Source: Oegoconia quadripuncta (taxonomy: Eukaryota > Arthropoda > Insecta > Lepidoptera > Autostichidae). From it: 64,000 nt of DNA. The stretch covers positions 32,856,778-32,920,777 of the forward strand of contig OX438744.1 in assembly GCA_949316235.1 (NCBI GenBank). The letters run 5' to 3'. Numbering within the stretch: the first letter of the stretch is position 1; the number at the start of each line of letters is the position of its first letter. A program made the position numbers and the translations under genes. A model generated the notes under the pieces. It was not told where the DNA came from and did no database searches. It was given only the letters and a program-made list of their open reading frames with translations. Below are positions 31,329 to 43,371 of this stretch, piece after piece.

Positions 31329-31615
31329 ATACTTGACCTCAATCACACCTGATGTTAAGTGAAGATGAGGTCGAAGGTGGAAACGTACTGACCCGGAAAC
31401 TCCAACACATTTGGGGGACTGGCTATCTTATCTCTGACAACTGGAATACAACAATACTATTAACATTGCTGCTTGGCGGCAGATTTAGATACAATGGCGG
31501 TAGCTAGCCAGGCGGACATTTAAAACCGAACCGAGTACTTAAACATGTACCCCGCTGGGGATCGAACCCGCGAATCGTAAACCCAATGTTGTTTACATTG
31601 AGCCAAGGAGGCGGT
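31329..31615 (-). mobile_element. SINE E, 3' tail missing
   Basis: Minus strand: head with CGCCTCCTTGGCTCAATGTA and B-box region GGTTCGATCCCCAGCGGGG; ACCTCCG is missing beside the B box. The copy ends within GAGGTCAAGTATGATC. Confidence 0.85.
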
Positions 31616-31616
31616 T

Positions 31617-32050
31617 GTCGTCTTCTTCCACTCTCCTCTATCAGCCGTCATCTCCGTACTCACCCCTTTCACGCACATATCATTCCTCACGTAGTCTACA
31701 CGGTGTGTAGACTGCGTGTGTTCTTTAGTCTTCCTCTACCTCTGTATCCCTCCACAATCATATATAGCACTCGTCTCGTTACGTGTCTTTCTTCCCTTCT
31801 CATAATATTCCCAAACCATGCTAACCTATATTACTCCTCATTATTTTGTTATTGGTGCCACTTTCGGACTTCCTCTGATATAGGTACTCATTCCTGATCT
31901 TATCCATTCTAGTCACGCCACACATCGCTCTTAGCATTTTCATCTTTGCCACATGCATTTTACTTTCATCCGTCTCTTTCATTGCCCAACAATCAGACCC
32001 ATATATGGTGACAGGTTTTATTAAGATGGTCTTAGGCGTAGGTACGGGGT
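31617..32050 (-). pseudogene. LINE reverse-transcriptase C-terminal region, frameshifted
   Basis: Minus-strand frames: KTILIKPVTIYGSDCWAMKE, then KMHVAKMKMLRAMCGVTRMD, KIRNEYLYQR, and later GVSTEMTADRGEWKK. Several frameshifts and stops. Same family as the 56-bp piece at 5018. Confidence 0.78.
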
Positions 32051-32490
32051 TAAAATGTTACGAAAAGTAAGAATGTTAATGTACACCTAAAAGGTAAAGT
32101 CATCAACATTTCACAGGCGATAACACCGAAAAGATACCATTTGGCTAAAAGTTTGCTTAAAAATTTAAAAGACCCCTAACCTTCACAGCCAGTTAGGGTA
32201 GATGTGTTGCTGAGTGACGTATCTCGGATCGAACCTTGTACATGTCAGGCCTCGTTGCCGACAATACAGGAAAAGTGCGTTCATATAGTAGGGAAAGGAA
32301 AACAACCTTTTTCAATTTTCTGTGTCTATATTATACACTTATATAACGTATAGAAAATGTACGTAGGTATGGTGGCAGGTCCTTATTTGTAAAGTTAAGT
32401 AGGAGAAGATCTAAATGGAAGGTTTTTATTTAAGTTTAATTGAAATTTATTTATCACTTGATGACATAATAGGTGTAAAGGAAAATATAA
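32051..32490. other. No gene; unclassified
   Basis: No supported coding sequence or repeat boundary. Confidence 0.35.
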
Positions 32491-32494
32491 TAAC

Positions 32495-32655
32495 AAAATC
32501 AAATCAAATGTTTTATTTCATAGGACAAAATTATCACTTGAAAATGCCACAAATTAAGATTAATATTACATTTAAATTTACTGCTCATTCACAAAGCTGA
32601 CTCCCCAGAGAAGAACAGCAAGAAACTCAAGGGTTGTTCTTTTTAAAGAGATAGT
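32495..32655 (-). mobile_element. LINE 3' UTR (family I)
   Basis: AAATCAAATCAAATGTTTTA and CTCCCCAGAGAAGAACAGCA match, on the opposite strand, the 3' UTR at 12480-12670. Truncated 3' end only. Confidence 0.75.
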
Positions 32656-33009
32656 TTCAGAGATTACCTCATACCGTTACATAAACAACTCAACCTGAAC
32701 AGGTTATTTCCACTTAAATGAAATATGGATGATGTGCCATAATTTTACCATAGGACTGCGATATGTGGTGTTATAGAGTTAGTTAGTCTAAGTTGGTCAG
32801 TTACCTCTATTCAACTATGAAACAAAGTGCTTTTAACTTTTTTAGTCAACGTTTCTGTGTGTTGCCAGAGAGCTCTGTGAAAAATTTAACCAACCTCTTT
32901 TGTGAGATATTTTTTCAATTTCCTATACAAACTTCATTAATACTGCCCCGGTTCGAAAAGTGGGTTTTTCAAAGTGAATATTAAAATATTCGTAAATTGT
33001 CTTTCGGGT

Positions 33010-33130
33010 CTTTTTAACCCCCGACGGAAAACGACGGATGTTATGTGTTTGACGGGGTTGCGTGTGTCTAGTCTTTGTCGGGATGTATCTGAATAATGCG
33101 TGGTCCAATTTGAATGCGGGATGTTTTATA
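33010..33130 (+). repeat. Repeat M
   Basis: CCCCCGACGGAAAACGACGG followed by GTTATGTGTTTGACGGGGTT; related pieces at 25460, 34030, 51880 and 61425. Confidence 0.5.
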
Positions 33131-33136
33131 TTAAAG

Positions 33137-33372
33137 ACTAACTTTCCGCCCGCGGCTTCGCCTGCTTGGAATAACTTTATCGCGGAATTTTGTTTATCCC
33201 GCGGGAACTACTCACTTTATCGAGATAAAAAATCCTATCTTATAATCCAGGTTATGTTCTACCTATATACCAAATTTGATCCAAATCGGTCCATCCGTTT
33301 CGCCGTGATTGAGCAACAAATAAACAAACAAACATCCAAACTTTTGCATTTATAATATTAGTTAAACTAGTT
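33137..33372 (-). mobile_element. Helitron-like copy, near full length
   Basis: Minus strand ends in GCGAAGCCGCGGGCGGAAAG then TTAGT. The stem CCCGCGG...CCGCGGG-type hairpin, CCCGCGGGATAAA and the distal TAACTAATATTATAAATGC are all present. About 236 bp. Confidence 0.72.
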
Positions 33373-33378
33373 AGCTTT

Positions 33379-33640
33379 AAAGAGAAATCTTAATTTTCCC
33401 AATGAGGGCGACACTGGACGGAATAAACCCACTTAATAAATTATACCAATTACTTTCCTACCTAAGCCATATACCCGAGTGCAGGTCGAGGCATATTCTC
33501 GAGTGTAGGTTGCAGAGATTTTTTGTTTTATTCTGTATTTAAAAGAAAATCTTAATTTAACCAATGAGGGCGCCACTGGACCGAATAAACCCTCTTAATG
33601 AAATATACTAATTACTTAGCTACCTAAATATCCTGCATGC
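33379..33640. repeat. Repeat P, two direct copies
   Basis: GAGAAATCTTAATTTTCCCA-ATGAGGGCG at 33382 and GAAAATCTTAATTTAACCAA at 33545, each followed by CACTGGAC.GAATAAACCC and AATTACTT. A third copy lies inverted at 36722-36820. Confidence 0.75.
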
Positions 33641-33842
33641 ACTGTGAGAGCCAGAAATTGGTCTACTACCCGAACACACGGCAAAATTTAAATGGCTTAC
33701 CCAAATTAGCTAGATCGGGCATCGAACACGGAGCTGTAAGTAAGCGGTGGAGTTGTGCCAAACCACAAATAAAGGGTTGGTAGATTGTCTAGTCATGCCA
33801 CCGAGATGCCATTCAGCTAACCTAGTGATAACTATCAATCAT

Positions 33843-34022
33843 AAAGTCACGCCTGTTTCCCGTAGGGGTAGGCCGAGACCACAGACCTCCACTTGCTCCA
33901 ATCCTGACACACCTCTTTTGCTTCATTCACTCTCATAAGATTGTTCATACATGCTCGTCGCTTTAGGGTACTTTTGACGTGGCGTCCCCTATTTGATCAT
34001 GGTACGTTCGCCGTGGTCTTTT
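33843..34022 (-). mobile_element. LINE family D 3' fragment
   Basis: Minus-strand CGTACCATGATCAAATAGGG to GCCTACCCCTACGGGAAACA; same end as 5750-5845 and 14883-15098. Confidence 0.78.
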
Positions 34023-34261
34023 TAACACTGGATCAAAAACGTAGGGTGTTATAATGTTTAACAATAATTGTGGTATGTGTGTGTGTGTGTCCAGTATTTG
34101 TCCAGATGTATCTCAGTAATTCATGGTCCGATTTGAGACTTTAGTTTGCAATGTTCGTATGTAAGTTGTCCGTTTGTAAACTATTTTTCAACCACTTCCT
34201 GGTGTATGATTGAGCTGATATTTAGTGTTTGGAATATTTAGATGCAAGTACCAATCTGTGG
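34023..34261 (+). repeat. Repeat M, diverged, with a short (GT)n run
   Basis: TAGGGTGTTATAATGTTTAA, TGTCCAGATGTATCTCAGTA and a (TG)n run at 34074-34090. Confidence 0.45.
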
Positions 34262-34570
34262 TCAACTTGCCCATTTCGTGTTCTTTGATGTACGGTGCGG
34301 CCCCTTTCGCCGCACCCACCCCCGCCTACTGTCGACCTCTGACAGTGGAGCAGAGACCTTACGATCACCGTGCGCGCTATGTCGAAAAGTGACTGTGCTT
34401 TGGTGCTTTTCGCTGTCAGATACCTTGTGCATTCTTTCTGTTCTTTCTGGGACTATCTGTATGTGCGTCTGTAGTCTCAACCTATAGCCATAAGGGTTGG
34501 GATCCATCATTTGCCAGAGGAGATCAGTGCGGTCATCCGGGTTCACCAGATGAGCAGTTGATCACTACTA
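34262..34570 (-). other. GC-rich retroelement-like fragment
   Basis: Open for 94 residues on the minus strand (DDRTDLLWQMMDPNPYGYRL...). I do not recognise it with certainty. 34518-34568 resembles 22438-22490 of the 3.3-kb element, so it may be a piece of a related retroelement. Confidence 0.4.
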
Positions 34571-35024
34571 TTGCGTACTTGCGTATAAACCTATTTCTAA
34601 ACATTTAGCATAATGTATGATTCGGTGACAATGCAATAGTATGGTACCATCGAGCTGATCTGATGATGGAGCCTGATATCAAAAGGCAAGACAGTCGAAT
34701 TTGGGCTAGTTTTTTTTGTTGTCATGAGCACTTTCCATTACACATGATGATGATGGTCTGCAGATGGAGCCATGATTACCGCTGGAACTCTTTAATGGAG
34801 TTTGTGTTACCAGTCTTTCTACTTGATTAACATTTGATAATCATAATGGAGTATTAGGAGCTTCTTTTTAAAAGTATTTTAAATATAGAACTTATTTAAT
34901 TTAAATCTAAATGAGGAACAGAGTTTAACCATGTTTGAGGAAAATCGTAAGCCGTTTCGAAGATTTTTAGCTTTTAACTTAGTTTTTAGGTGTTTAGTCT
35001 TTCGGGAGATTTAAAATTTTTATA
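34571..35024. other. No gene; old repeats O and M
   Basis: CATCGAGCTGATCTGATGAT-GGAGCC at 34648-34675 (also at 48205-48245, inverted) and GCCGTTTCGAAGATTTTTAG at 34952. Confidence 0.4.
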
Positions 35025-35636
35025 TTTTTCCGCGCGCGACTTCGCATGCGTGGAATAACTTAATCGCAGATATGTTCAATTTGCTCATCCCGCGGGAACT
35101 ACTCATTTTATGGGGATAAAACATATCCTGTGTCTTAATCCACGGTATGTTCTACCTATATACCAAATTTCAACCAAATCCGTTCATCCGTGTCGCCGTG
35201 TGTAACAAATAAACAAACAAACTAAACAAACGTTACAGCCTTAAGGCTTCGATCCGGACACATTCCATTGAATAGTTTTGGATATCTCATGAGAAAAGTA
35301 CCATCCCCAGACTGTGAAGAGTGTGGAATCGTAGAGGATGTACACCATGTTATGGCGGAGTGTGTCCGAACCGAAGCCGAAAGGTTTCAAATTAGAAACA
35401 GACATGTTGGCAATGTCGGTTGGTGCAATAGCATCTTGTCTCTCCCTAATTCAAGCGAAGCCAGAACTTTATATAAAATTGTTAAGCTAGGTATAAGTAG
35501 AAGATAAGGTGTCCTAAACCTAGATTACCTATGAGGGTGGCATATGCTGTTATAGATAAAACCCTCTATAAATAAATAAAGATTAAAAAAAAAACAAACA
35601 AACATCCAAACTTTCGCTTTAATAATATTAATTAGA
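35025..35636 (-). mobile_element. Helitron-like copy split by a LINE
   Basis: Hairpin side 35025-35235 and distal side 35591-35636 flank an insert in the ACAAACAAAC run. The run is present on both sides of the insert, consistent with target duplication. Confidence 0.75.
35236..35590 (+). mobile_element. LINE C-terminus and 3' UTR inside a Helitron-like copy
   Basis: The frame to 35507 reads SFGYLMRKVPSPDCEECGIV, EDVHHVMAECVRTEAERFQI and TLYKIVKLGISRR, with a CxxC...HH...C cluster typical of LINE ORF2 C-termini. Ends AATAAATAAAGATTAAAAAA. Same family as 7438-7725. Confidence 0.82.
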
Positions 35637-35977
35637 TTATAACAGTTCTAAGAAAAGTCGTCTCCGAAATGGGTCTTATTTTCAAATTATAGTTACTACA
35701 TGCGCTCAGAGTGTTATAACCAGATTGTACTTAAATTAAAGAGGCCTTTTGTTTATTAATAAAATAGGAAACTGAACAGATTTGTTAACAGCTCAATCGT
35801 TAAACCTGGGCTTATAGCACCTAATTAGGTAACTTCGTGCCGAACAAACGAAATTTATTATCTCAATGTAAAGTAAAATCATTATTACCATCCCCCACGA
35901 AATTACTAGGACCGGCTATAAATGTGGCCAAGAAATCAGCGATTACACAAATATTACAAAAAATGAAATTGAATGAA

Positions 35978-36209
35978 TCTAACTAATAATGTAAATGCGA
36001 AAGTTTGGATGTTTATTTGTTTATTTGTTGCTCAATCACGGCGAAACGGATGAACGGATTTGGATGAAATTTGGTGTATAGATAGAACATACCCTGGTTT
36101 AATACATACAATATTTTTTATTCCGATAATGTGAGCAGTTCCCGCGGGATAAACAAATTTCTGCATAAAGTTATTCCACGCATGCGAAGCCGCGGGCGGA
36201 AAGCTAGTG
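35978..36209 (+). mobile_element. Helitron-like copy, full length
   Basis: Starts near TCTAACTAATAATGTAAATG and ends GAAGCCGCGGGCGGAAAGCTAG|T. A GC-rich subterminal hairpin and CTAG before T are hallmarks of Helitron 3' ends. No coding capacity, so non-autonomous. This is the best reference copy in the window. Confidence 0.78.
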
Positions 36210-36345
36210 TTAATGTAATTTAGGCAAATATTCGTCATTATCAAATCAGCCACAAGACGTTCACTGCTGAACATAAGACTCTCCCATAGATTTACATAGA
36301 TTTACAGAGCGACCGGTTGGAAGCGGCCTGCATCCAGCGACTTCC

Positions 36346-36475
36346 AGCGTATGTTCTACCTATATACCAAATTTCAACCAAATCCGTTTATCCGTTTCGC
36401 TGTGATTAAGCAACAAACAAAGAAATAACCTAACAAACATCCAAACTTACGCATTTATAATATTAGTTAGATGAT
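36346..36475 (-). mobile_element. Helitron-like copy, truncated
   Basis: Starts mid-element at GTATGTTCTACCTATATACC and ends CATTTATAATATTAGTTAGA. Confidence 0.65.
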
Positions 36476-36721
36476 TGCATGTGAATCACAAATTTACAAT
36501 GCAAGAAGCAAACCGATTATAAGGATTAAATTGCGTGACCAATTTTCATGAATGCTTTTGAATAAGCTGCATTTATGCATTGATGTACCAGGCAACGTCT
36601 AGAAATTGGTTATATTGTCTGGTTTATTAGATTGCGAATTTGTTTATATCAACGTAATCTAATACGTCGCAAGTATTTTGTCTCGTTGCAAGCAATATTT
36701 ATATTCAAAAAGGATATGTAC

Positions 36722-36820
36722 CTTAAGAGGGTTTATTGCGTCAAGTGGCGCCCTCGTTGGATAAATTATGATTTCTTTTCATATACAGAATGCCCTGTAC
36801 TCGAAAACCTTGAAAGCTAA
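36722..36820 (-). repeat. Repeat P, inverted third copy
   Basis: Minus strand: AATTTATCCAACGAGGGCGC and CAATAAACCCTCTTAAG correspond to 33382-33440. Confidence 0.65.
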
Positions 36821-36889
36821 ATATTAGAAATAACTAAATGAATTTTTTAACGGTTATTTTCCAGAATTCACGATAATTATTATAGATTA

Positions 36890-37075
36890 TTGTGGATTTC
36901 TTGCGCCGCTTCTTTTCCCACAGATGAATTCCCTTTCCGAAGCGGTAGTAGCTTGGACATACCGACTGACAGATAAATGCAATAAACTTTTTTTATTTCC
37001 AGTAGATATAAATTGACATTCAACAAATGATATCATGTATTACGTTGAAATGAATGCTTGAAGTTTGAAGTTTAT
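36890..37075. repeat. Dispersed repeat N
   Basis: CTTGCGCCGCTTCTTTTCCC, CCGAAGCGGTAGTAGCTTGG; matches 26600-26805. Confidence 0.72.
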
Positions 37076-37929
37076 TAAAAAAGTGGCCGTTTTTAAATTC
37101 TCGAAAGTAACTAAAGCTATCTACGTATTATTTATAATTAGATTTAGACTTTTCGAGTGCAGGTCAGAGCAATATTTTTGATTTGTGCTGTAGTATATTG
37201 ATAACCTCGGATTATTTCGGTGTTTAACTGTAGCGTAATGGTTTACTGCAATATAAACGCATATCGCTCAGTCAGCGTCGTTACCGAAATTATAAATAGG
37301 CTTGTTCATTATTAAAGGGCCTTGTTCGAGCAACATCACAATAGACGAGTCTTATTTACGGAACCCCCCGTCCTCGACCAACCACCATCTTTAATACCAC
37401 ATGGCGACCAACTACATTACCACAGTGCTGTATTTAAAATGATCTTAATTTTGACAAACTTTTATTTAGTTTGCAATATTTGTGTGTATGTAAGCCCTCT
37501 TAATTAACTTTCTTTAAAGCAAGATGTTGCAAAAGGGTACTAAGCCACTTTTTACGAAATAACGGCCGATGGGTTCACATATTGCGTAATGTAATCTTGT
37601 TGGTTCAAGTTTGCTTATTTGTGATATATCTGACCAGTCCTTTGAGATACAGGTCTGAATGTTGCATGGATGTACTCGCTGGCTCTATGGCCCCATCTTC
37701 AAAGGGTTACCCTTGGGCCGCAGTAATTAGGCCGAGTCTCGGCGTTTTTCTCAGCATAATAACATTCCTTGTTCATTTGTTTTTTATTCGAATTAAAAGA
37801 ATCGCGGGCAGATGAATAATTTATTTAAGTTGAAATTCTCTTGTTAATTTGTGGAAGGAAGTGTGTAATGTTTCGTAATCTTTGATCTCGGTTGAGTATT
37901 TTTACTTAGCTACTTGTTTGTTATTGTTT

Positions 37930-38005
37930 ATTACGTTTTTTGCTTTTGTTTTCGAGTGTCCTTGTATATTACGTTTTTTGTTTTTGTTTTCGAGTGCCGT
38001 CCTTT
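37930..38005. repeat. 38-bp tandem duplication
   Basis: ATTACGTTTTTTGCTTTTGT at 37930 is repeated as ATTACGTTTTTTGTTTTTGT at 37968, both followed by TTTCGAGTG. Confidence 0.85.
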
Positions 38006-38009
38006 GGAT

Positions 38010-38142
38010 GTTCGCTCTATTAGACTTCTGCCCCGGGTTTGAAAAAAGGAGAATTCCTTTCGCAACTGGTTATGAGATGAAACTCAGCTGGGATGGCGGT
38101 TCGAAGGAATTGGAAAGCACTACATGCTTCTCAAATAACAAG
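38010..38142 (+). other. Weak candidate host exon ending in a splice donor
   Basis: The open frame RRIPFATGYEMKLSWDGGSK to CFSNNK is followed directly by AAG|GTAAGG, a good donor. The protein is not recognised, and the upstream acceptor is unclear (TTTTCGAG at about 37992 is one option). It may be a chance frame or an old LINE piece. Confidence 0.15.
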
Positions 38143-38729
38143 GTAAGGATATATTTCATATTGTGATTTGGGGAATATTCTCTACAAGGTCTCATAGCGG
38201 AAAGAAGCTGTGACTTAACAGTAGTACGCTATTGATGACTAATGTTGACTTCTCGGTCTAGAATTCATCAATAATTTCCTCTTTCTCTCTCAGAAATTTG
38301 CCATCTCTTACTGCATCTTATCCATCTCTTACCGCATCACCACATCATCTTTCTGCAGATCATCAAATGCAGTGGTATACACGCCACAATTACAGTAGCG
38401 GCAGCTATGCTGTGAACTTTATACAGCTTTAAACGCGTAATACAATACGGCTCCATTCTTGTTCATCTGTATCTTACACAGGAACACACGACAGAAATAG
38501 ATAAACGGGTAATACCACGCCATAGATTTCCAAAGCGTTCGGTTTGTAGCGGCATGTATATTATCATGTATCGAACCTGTTTTCTTTCACATTTGCAGGG
38601 TCTTGCTGGAACAAATCTCTTTTCAGAGATAAGCTATTGCCTTTTCTACATCCTGTATCTAGTATATATTTGACTTTTATGTGTACTTGTGTGCAATAAA
38701 CTTGAAAATTATAAGCTTGGAACTACTTA

Positions 38730-38895
38730 GCTTGGTTATTTTTTTTCTGAAAATGGTACTAATTCTCACTAAATTCTCGAGAACCCACTCGCAACTCCTG
38801 TTTTTAGGGTGTCGTACCAAAAAGGTGCAAAAAAGGAATGATCCAACGAGCGAGTCCGTGTCTGTCTGCAGGACCCTAAAAACGAAATGAGAGAA
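38730..38895. repeat. Degraded dispersed repeat
   Basis: TTTTTAGGGTGTCGTACCAA and GTCCGTGTCTGTCTGCAGGA look like a common lepidopteran repeat; no boundaries seen. Confidence 0.4.
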
Positions 38896-39304
38896 TCTCC
38901 TCAAACTATTGGCACAGACAAATACGCGTCAAATAAACGCAAACATCACTATACAATAAAAACTAACAAATCCTGTCGTCGAGTGGCGCAAACATATAAG
39001 CAAACATACAGGGTGGTTTTTTTAGTCGGTCATACGCTAGAGGGCCCCGGGGAAATTCCTCGCCTGCTCTAATAGAGCGCCATGTATGGTGTAAGCGATG
39101 AGCGTGAAGCGGTAAACCGAGAGGTTTATAATGGAGTCGATTCTCTCGACACATGCATAGGTACTTAAAATTACTTTGGTGGCTAGGAGCAACCAAAGGA
39201 TGACGTTTTGATCATATTAACAGTTTAGCTCTTATACAACAATTAAATTGAGACAATAAGGGAAATTGCAACGTTGCCATTGTACCCAATGCTAATTTTT
39301 TATT

Positions 39305-39492
39305 ATTAGTGAAGCCTGAAAACCAGCGTTGTAGTGAACGGCTACAACCCATGCTGAGTTGGGACCTTACACCGACAATTAGATGGCAAACACAATGTTA
39401 TTTTTTGCATGTGTCTCGACTGTGTAATATTTGTACCTGATTGTTTGTGTCATGATATGGGTTTAAATAAATTTTTATTTCTTTCTTTCTTT
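39305..39492 (+). mobile_element. Short retroelement G
   Basis: GCCTGAAAACCAGCG to AATTTTTATTTCTTTCTTTC; lacks about 24 bp present in the copy at 17901 (around GAGACCTTTTTGACTCCACC). Confidence 0.8.
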
Positions 39493-39724
39493 CTTTATGG
39501 TAAACCTTTAGTGGCGGGAACGAATTTACGAGAATTATGGCGGTGAACACATCAAAGACTACTTTGAAGAAAGACATGTTGATATTCCAATTAAACGAAT
39601 AATATTCGTTGTATACAATGTACAAAGCTATACGAATCAATGTGTGTGTTTTTAGTTTCTCACACAGTTAAGTATCACTGTCACCGGAGGCAACCGACGG
39701 CGGAGTGTCTTGAAGCTGTAGTTT

Positions 39725-39865
39725 AATTACAATACAATACAATACAAATACCCTTTATTGCACAACAGAAAAGAAAAGTGATAAGAATTGAATGTACAAT
39801 TTGGCGGCCTTATCAAGCAATCTCTTCCAAGCAACCTTTGGGTATAAGGACAGTACATTTGAAAA
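39725..39865 (-). mobile_element. LINE 3' UTR (family H)
   Basis: (AATAC)n tail, CTTTATTGCACAACAGAAAA, GGCGGCCTTATCAAGCAATC and TCTTCCAAGCAACCTTTGGG. Confidence 0.7.
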
Positions 39866-40161
39866 GGTAGGTTGTGCGATATTAAATAGGGATGCAGATA
39901 CAAACCACACGAATAGATTTCATATATTTACATATATTTATTATACATATATATAATTACTGACATTATTCTAGTCTATATATTCACAAATTCACTATAT
40001 GCGTATTCTGACGTTTTTATCAACAATACTATTACTTAATTATTATTTCATATATTTACACTACACTATAATACACTAACTACAGGCTATGATTATTTAT
40101 TATTATGCTGTTCATTATTATACTGACGTAGCATCCGTGCGTCACTGGGCATTTGGGGGCA

Positions 40162-40345
40162 CTGAAAACCAGCGCTGTGATACATGAGCGTTAGCTGAGT
40201 GCTAACCCATTTGTGAACGCCGCAATACGTGACAGTATTGTGCGCATTTTATTTACAATTGTATTTCTTTTTTAGCTATAATTTACTACTTCTTTGTTTT
40301 TGTAACGTGTTGTGGCGTTTATAATAAATTATTCTTATTCTTAAT
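40162..40345 (+). mobile_element. Short retroelement Q
   Basis: CTGAAAACCAGCGCTGTGAT to TTTATAATAAATTATTCTTA; matches 30088-30275. Confidence 0.75.
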
Positions 40346-40502
40346 ACATTCGCGGGCACTGATCGCCTATAGACGTTATAACAATAAAACTTATGATGTG
40401 TCTGGTTCACTGTCCGTAATCGTGTTAATGAATTACTCCTATTTTAACATACAACTACATGTACACGTTTTCATATTTGGATATTATGTATACTTATAAT
40501 TT

Positions 40503-40742
40503 ACTAGCTTTCCTCCCGCGACTTCGTCCGCGTGGAAGATTATATCAAAATACAAACAACAAACTTTCATCCCCTATTTTATCCCCTTGGGGGTAGAATT
40601 TATCAAAATCCTTTCTTAGCGGATGCCTACGTCATAACATCTACCTGCATGCCAAATTTCAGCCCGATCCGTCCAGTGGTTTGGGCTGGGCGTTGATAGA
40701 TCACTATGTCAGTCACCTTTGAGTTATATATATTTAGATATA
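40503..40742 (-). mobile_element. Second Helitron-like family, full-length-looking copy
   Basis: On the plus strand it begins ACTAGCTTTCCTCCCGCGAC-TTCGTCCGCG (hairpin) and continues CATCCCCTATTTTATCCCCT, GCATGCCAAATTTCAGCCCG and TTTGAGTTATATATATTTAG. CTAGT on the minus strand fits a Helitron 3' end. Confidence 0.65.
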
Positions 40743-41073
40743 ACCGCCTCCGTGGCTCAATGTAAATAACATTGGGTTTACGATTCGGAGGTCGCGGGTT
40801 CGATCCCTAGCGGGGTACATGTTTAAGTACTCGGTTCGGTTGGTAGTAGGGCATTTTTAATATCCGCCTGGCTAGCTACCACCATCTTATCTAAATCTTC
40901 CGCCAAGCAGCAATGTTAATAGCATTGTTTTGTTCCGGTTGTCAGAGATAAGATAGCCATTCCCCCAAATGTGTTGGGGTTTCCGGGTCAGTACGCTTCC
41001 ACCTTCGACTTCATCTTCACTTAACATCAGGTGTGATTGAGGTCAAGTACCAACCCGTTATGCATAAAAAAAA
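40743..41073 (+). mobile_element. SINE E, full length
   Basis: Directly abuts the Helitron-like copy. Head CCGCCTCCGTGGCTCAATGT, B box GGTTCGATCC, end CCCGTTATGCATAAAAAAA. Confidence 0.92.
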
Positions 41074-41734
41074 TGTGAAAGCTGTTTATTTAAAAACGAA
41101 TACAAGTATACCGCACATAGTTTCGACGTAACGCTCCGCCATCATTTTTTTCTGTCCCCTCTCGCTCATTCCTATACAACCGCCCCGTTCACTCCATACT
41201 TCCTCATATGCATGTTTAATTATAAAGCTACCTTGCAGTGGGATGTTACACGCTGTACTCTTTCGTTTATACCATTTTTCACAAGGCTATTCGCCGTAAA
41301 CAGTTAATGAACCACAAAATCTTGGCGAGGCGGCTCGGCGCGCGTACCACGCTCACATGATGTTTTATTTTAGCACCTCATTTAATCATAATCGCCATTC
41401 CTACTCAGCCTGTATATAGGTGTGGTTTTTTCTTTAAAATTTTGCGTTTGGTAATTACTTTTAAGTATTGAGATCATTCTGAAGAAGGCGATTTAAAAAT
41501 GCACTCTTCAGTTGTAGCATTTCTTAATTACCAATGACCACTGATTCATTGACATTTCAATTTCGAGAGGGAGAATTTGGATGGAAAAAAAATATGGCCG
41601 TATAGAGTGTCGCCTGAAACCGACAAGAAAACTATAACTAAGATCGTGACTAAAAGTTTGGGGTTGGACCTGTGGGTGTGGCTTTTTTGTTTACCAGCTG
41701 ATTTCCAATACTATTCTAGAGCATTGTAAAGAAT
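41074..41734. other. No gene; unclassified
   Basis: No coding sequence or recognisable repeat beyond scattered words. Confidence 0.35.
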
Positions 41735-42370
41735 ACGGCGCCTTTCAAATCAAATCAAAAATGCATTATTTTGTAGGTACGCAGGGTACACTTAAAATAG
41801 TTATATTTTACATTTTTAAAGCTACCGCTTGTTCAAAAGACAATTTTCCCCTGAGAAGAACAAGCAAGAATCTCTAGAGGTTGATCTTTTTAAAAAAAGG
41901 TTGTTATATTACAAAATTATTAATCATTATTTTATATTATAATATTTCATTATTAATTGTGAAATAGCCTGCTTAGGCAAACGGGCTGGTTATGTCCATG
42001 AATGTTTATCATCTAAACAATCTGATATTTTAAATATACTTTCTTAATAAGTTTCTGTTTTATAGTATCTTAAAATTTATTGAAAGGAAGATTTTGTATA
42101 TCAATAGGAACCTTATTGAAAAAGCGTATTTTAATTCGAATGAATTACTGACTTTGCGGAGGCGACTTATGTGACCTGCAAGTTTATCTTTATTTCTTGT
42201 ATTGACATCATGTTTATCACTATTTTTTTTAAAAGATGCTATATTTTTTTTGACTTTCAAAAATGATTAGATTTTCAAAAATGTACTGTGATGAGAAGTT
42301 TAGAATATTATATACTCTCTAAATCTGTCTCTAAGTGAAACTGCAGGTCTCAATTGATAAATTTTTTGAC
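41735..42370 (-). mobile_element. LINE C-terminal fragment with 3' UTR (family I)
   Basis: The minus frame reads FKKNSDKHDVNTRNKDKLAG-HISRLRKVSNSFELKYAF, then is frameshifted. The 3' UTR with TTGCTTGTTCTTCTCAGGGG lies at 41820-41880. Matches 11945-12670. Confidence 0.78.
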
Positions 42371-42378
42371 CTCTTGTT

Positions 42379-42480
42379 ATATAGATATGTTTATCTGTTA
42401 TCTAGTATCCGTACAAGTTTAGCTTAGACCCAAAATCTAGATGATTGGTGTAAGTGTTGGAAATATTCATTTATATTTAT
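42379..42480 (+). mobile_element. SINE B 3' part
   Basis: ATGTTTATCTGTTATCTAGT to AAATATTCATTTATATTTAT. Confidence 0.78.
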
Positions 42481-43129
42481 ACATTCTAATCAAAATAAAA
42501 TTGAGTTTTCAAAAAAACAAAAAAGAAGAAAAACCTAACTGGCCAGGTTGTGGTGCCAAAATTTGCGCCGTTAGAAATATACAGAAATTGAAACGTGCAT
42601 AGATATTTTTTGGTGTAAAGTCCCTTGGTCGCCTTTTACGACACCCACGGGAAGAGACGGTTTGGTTATATTTTTTCCACGTGCCGAAAACAATAAGAGA
42701 TTAAAGATTAAACCAAAAAATCTAAGAAAAGTCGTGGTTGGAATCAGGACACTTAATCCCAATAACTTAAATCTCCAAATCGCAAATTCGTCCTTACCAT
42801 TAAGACTTTAATTTTTGTAACAAGACGTGAAAACATTATTTTTCTTAAGCAATGACTTGACATCGTTATATTCAAATAAACGAATGATAACCTAGTGCCT
42901 AATGATTGTAATATGATATATTTCGTCCTTTAAAATATGGCTTTATTTTAATGAGGATGGGTATAGGCAAATAATAAACTAAGTAAATAATAAATAGACC
43001 CGTGTGTAATGTTTCTCTGAGAATTTTACAAATTCCTGCCCAAGTCGGCCCTTCTAACACAACATCAGTGTATGCGATAGGGCTGTGCGTTATAGACTAT
43101 GTTCAAATTCGAAATACAAATTAAAAAAA

Positions 43130-43320
43130 AAATATTTATTCGTAAGTTATAAGAATAACATTTGAAATGGTCATGATATAAAATTATCGCCGATTCACAA
43201 GGCATACTCCCCAGATAAGAGCGAGCAAGAAACTCAGGGGTTGCTCTTTTTAAATAAGTATTTATACAAAATTCGCGGATCGGTTCATAACCACGCATTC
43301 TTATCATCTAGATAGAGATA
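43130..43320 (-). mobile_element. LINE 3' UTR (family I)
   Basis: CATACTCCCCAGATAAGAGC and AAGAAACTCAGGGGTTGCTC match the 3' UTR of family I. Confidence 0.65.
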
Positions 43321-43371
43321 TTATAATACCCTTGGCACATAGTTTCCGTTTAATGGTGATTTTAAATTTAA

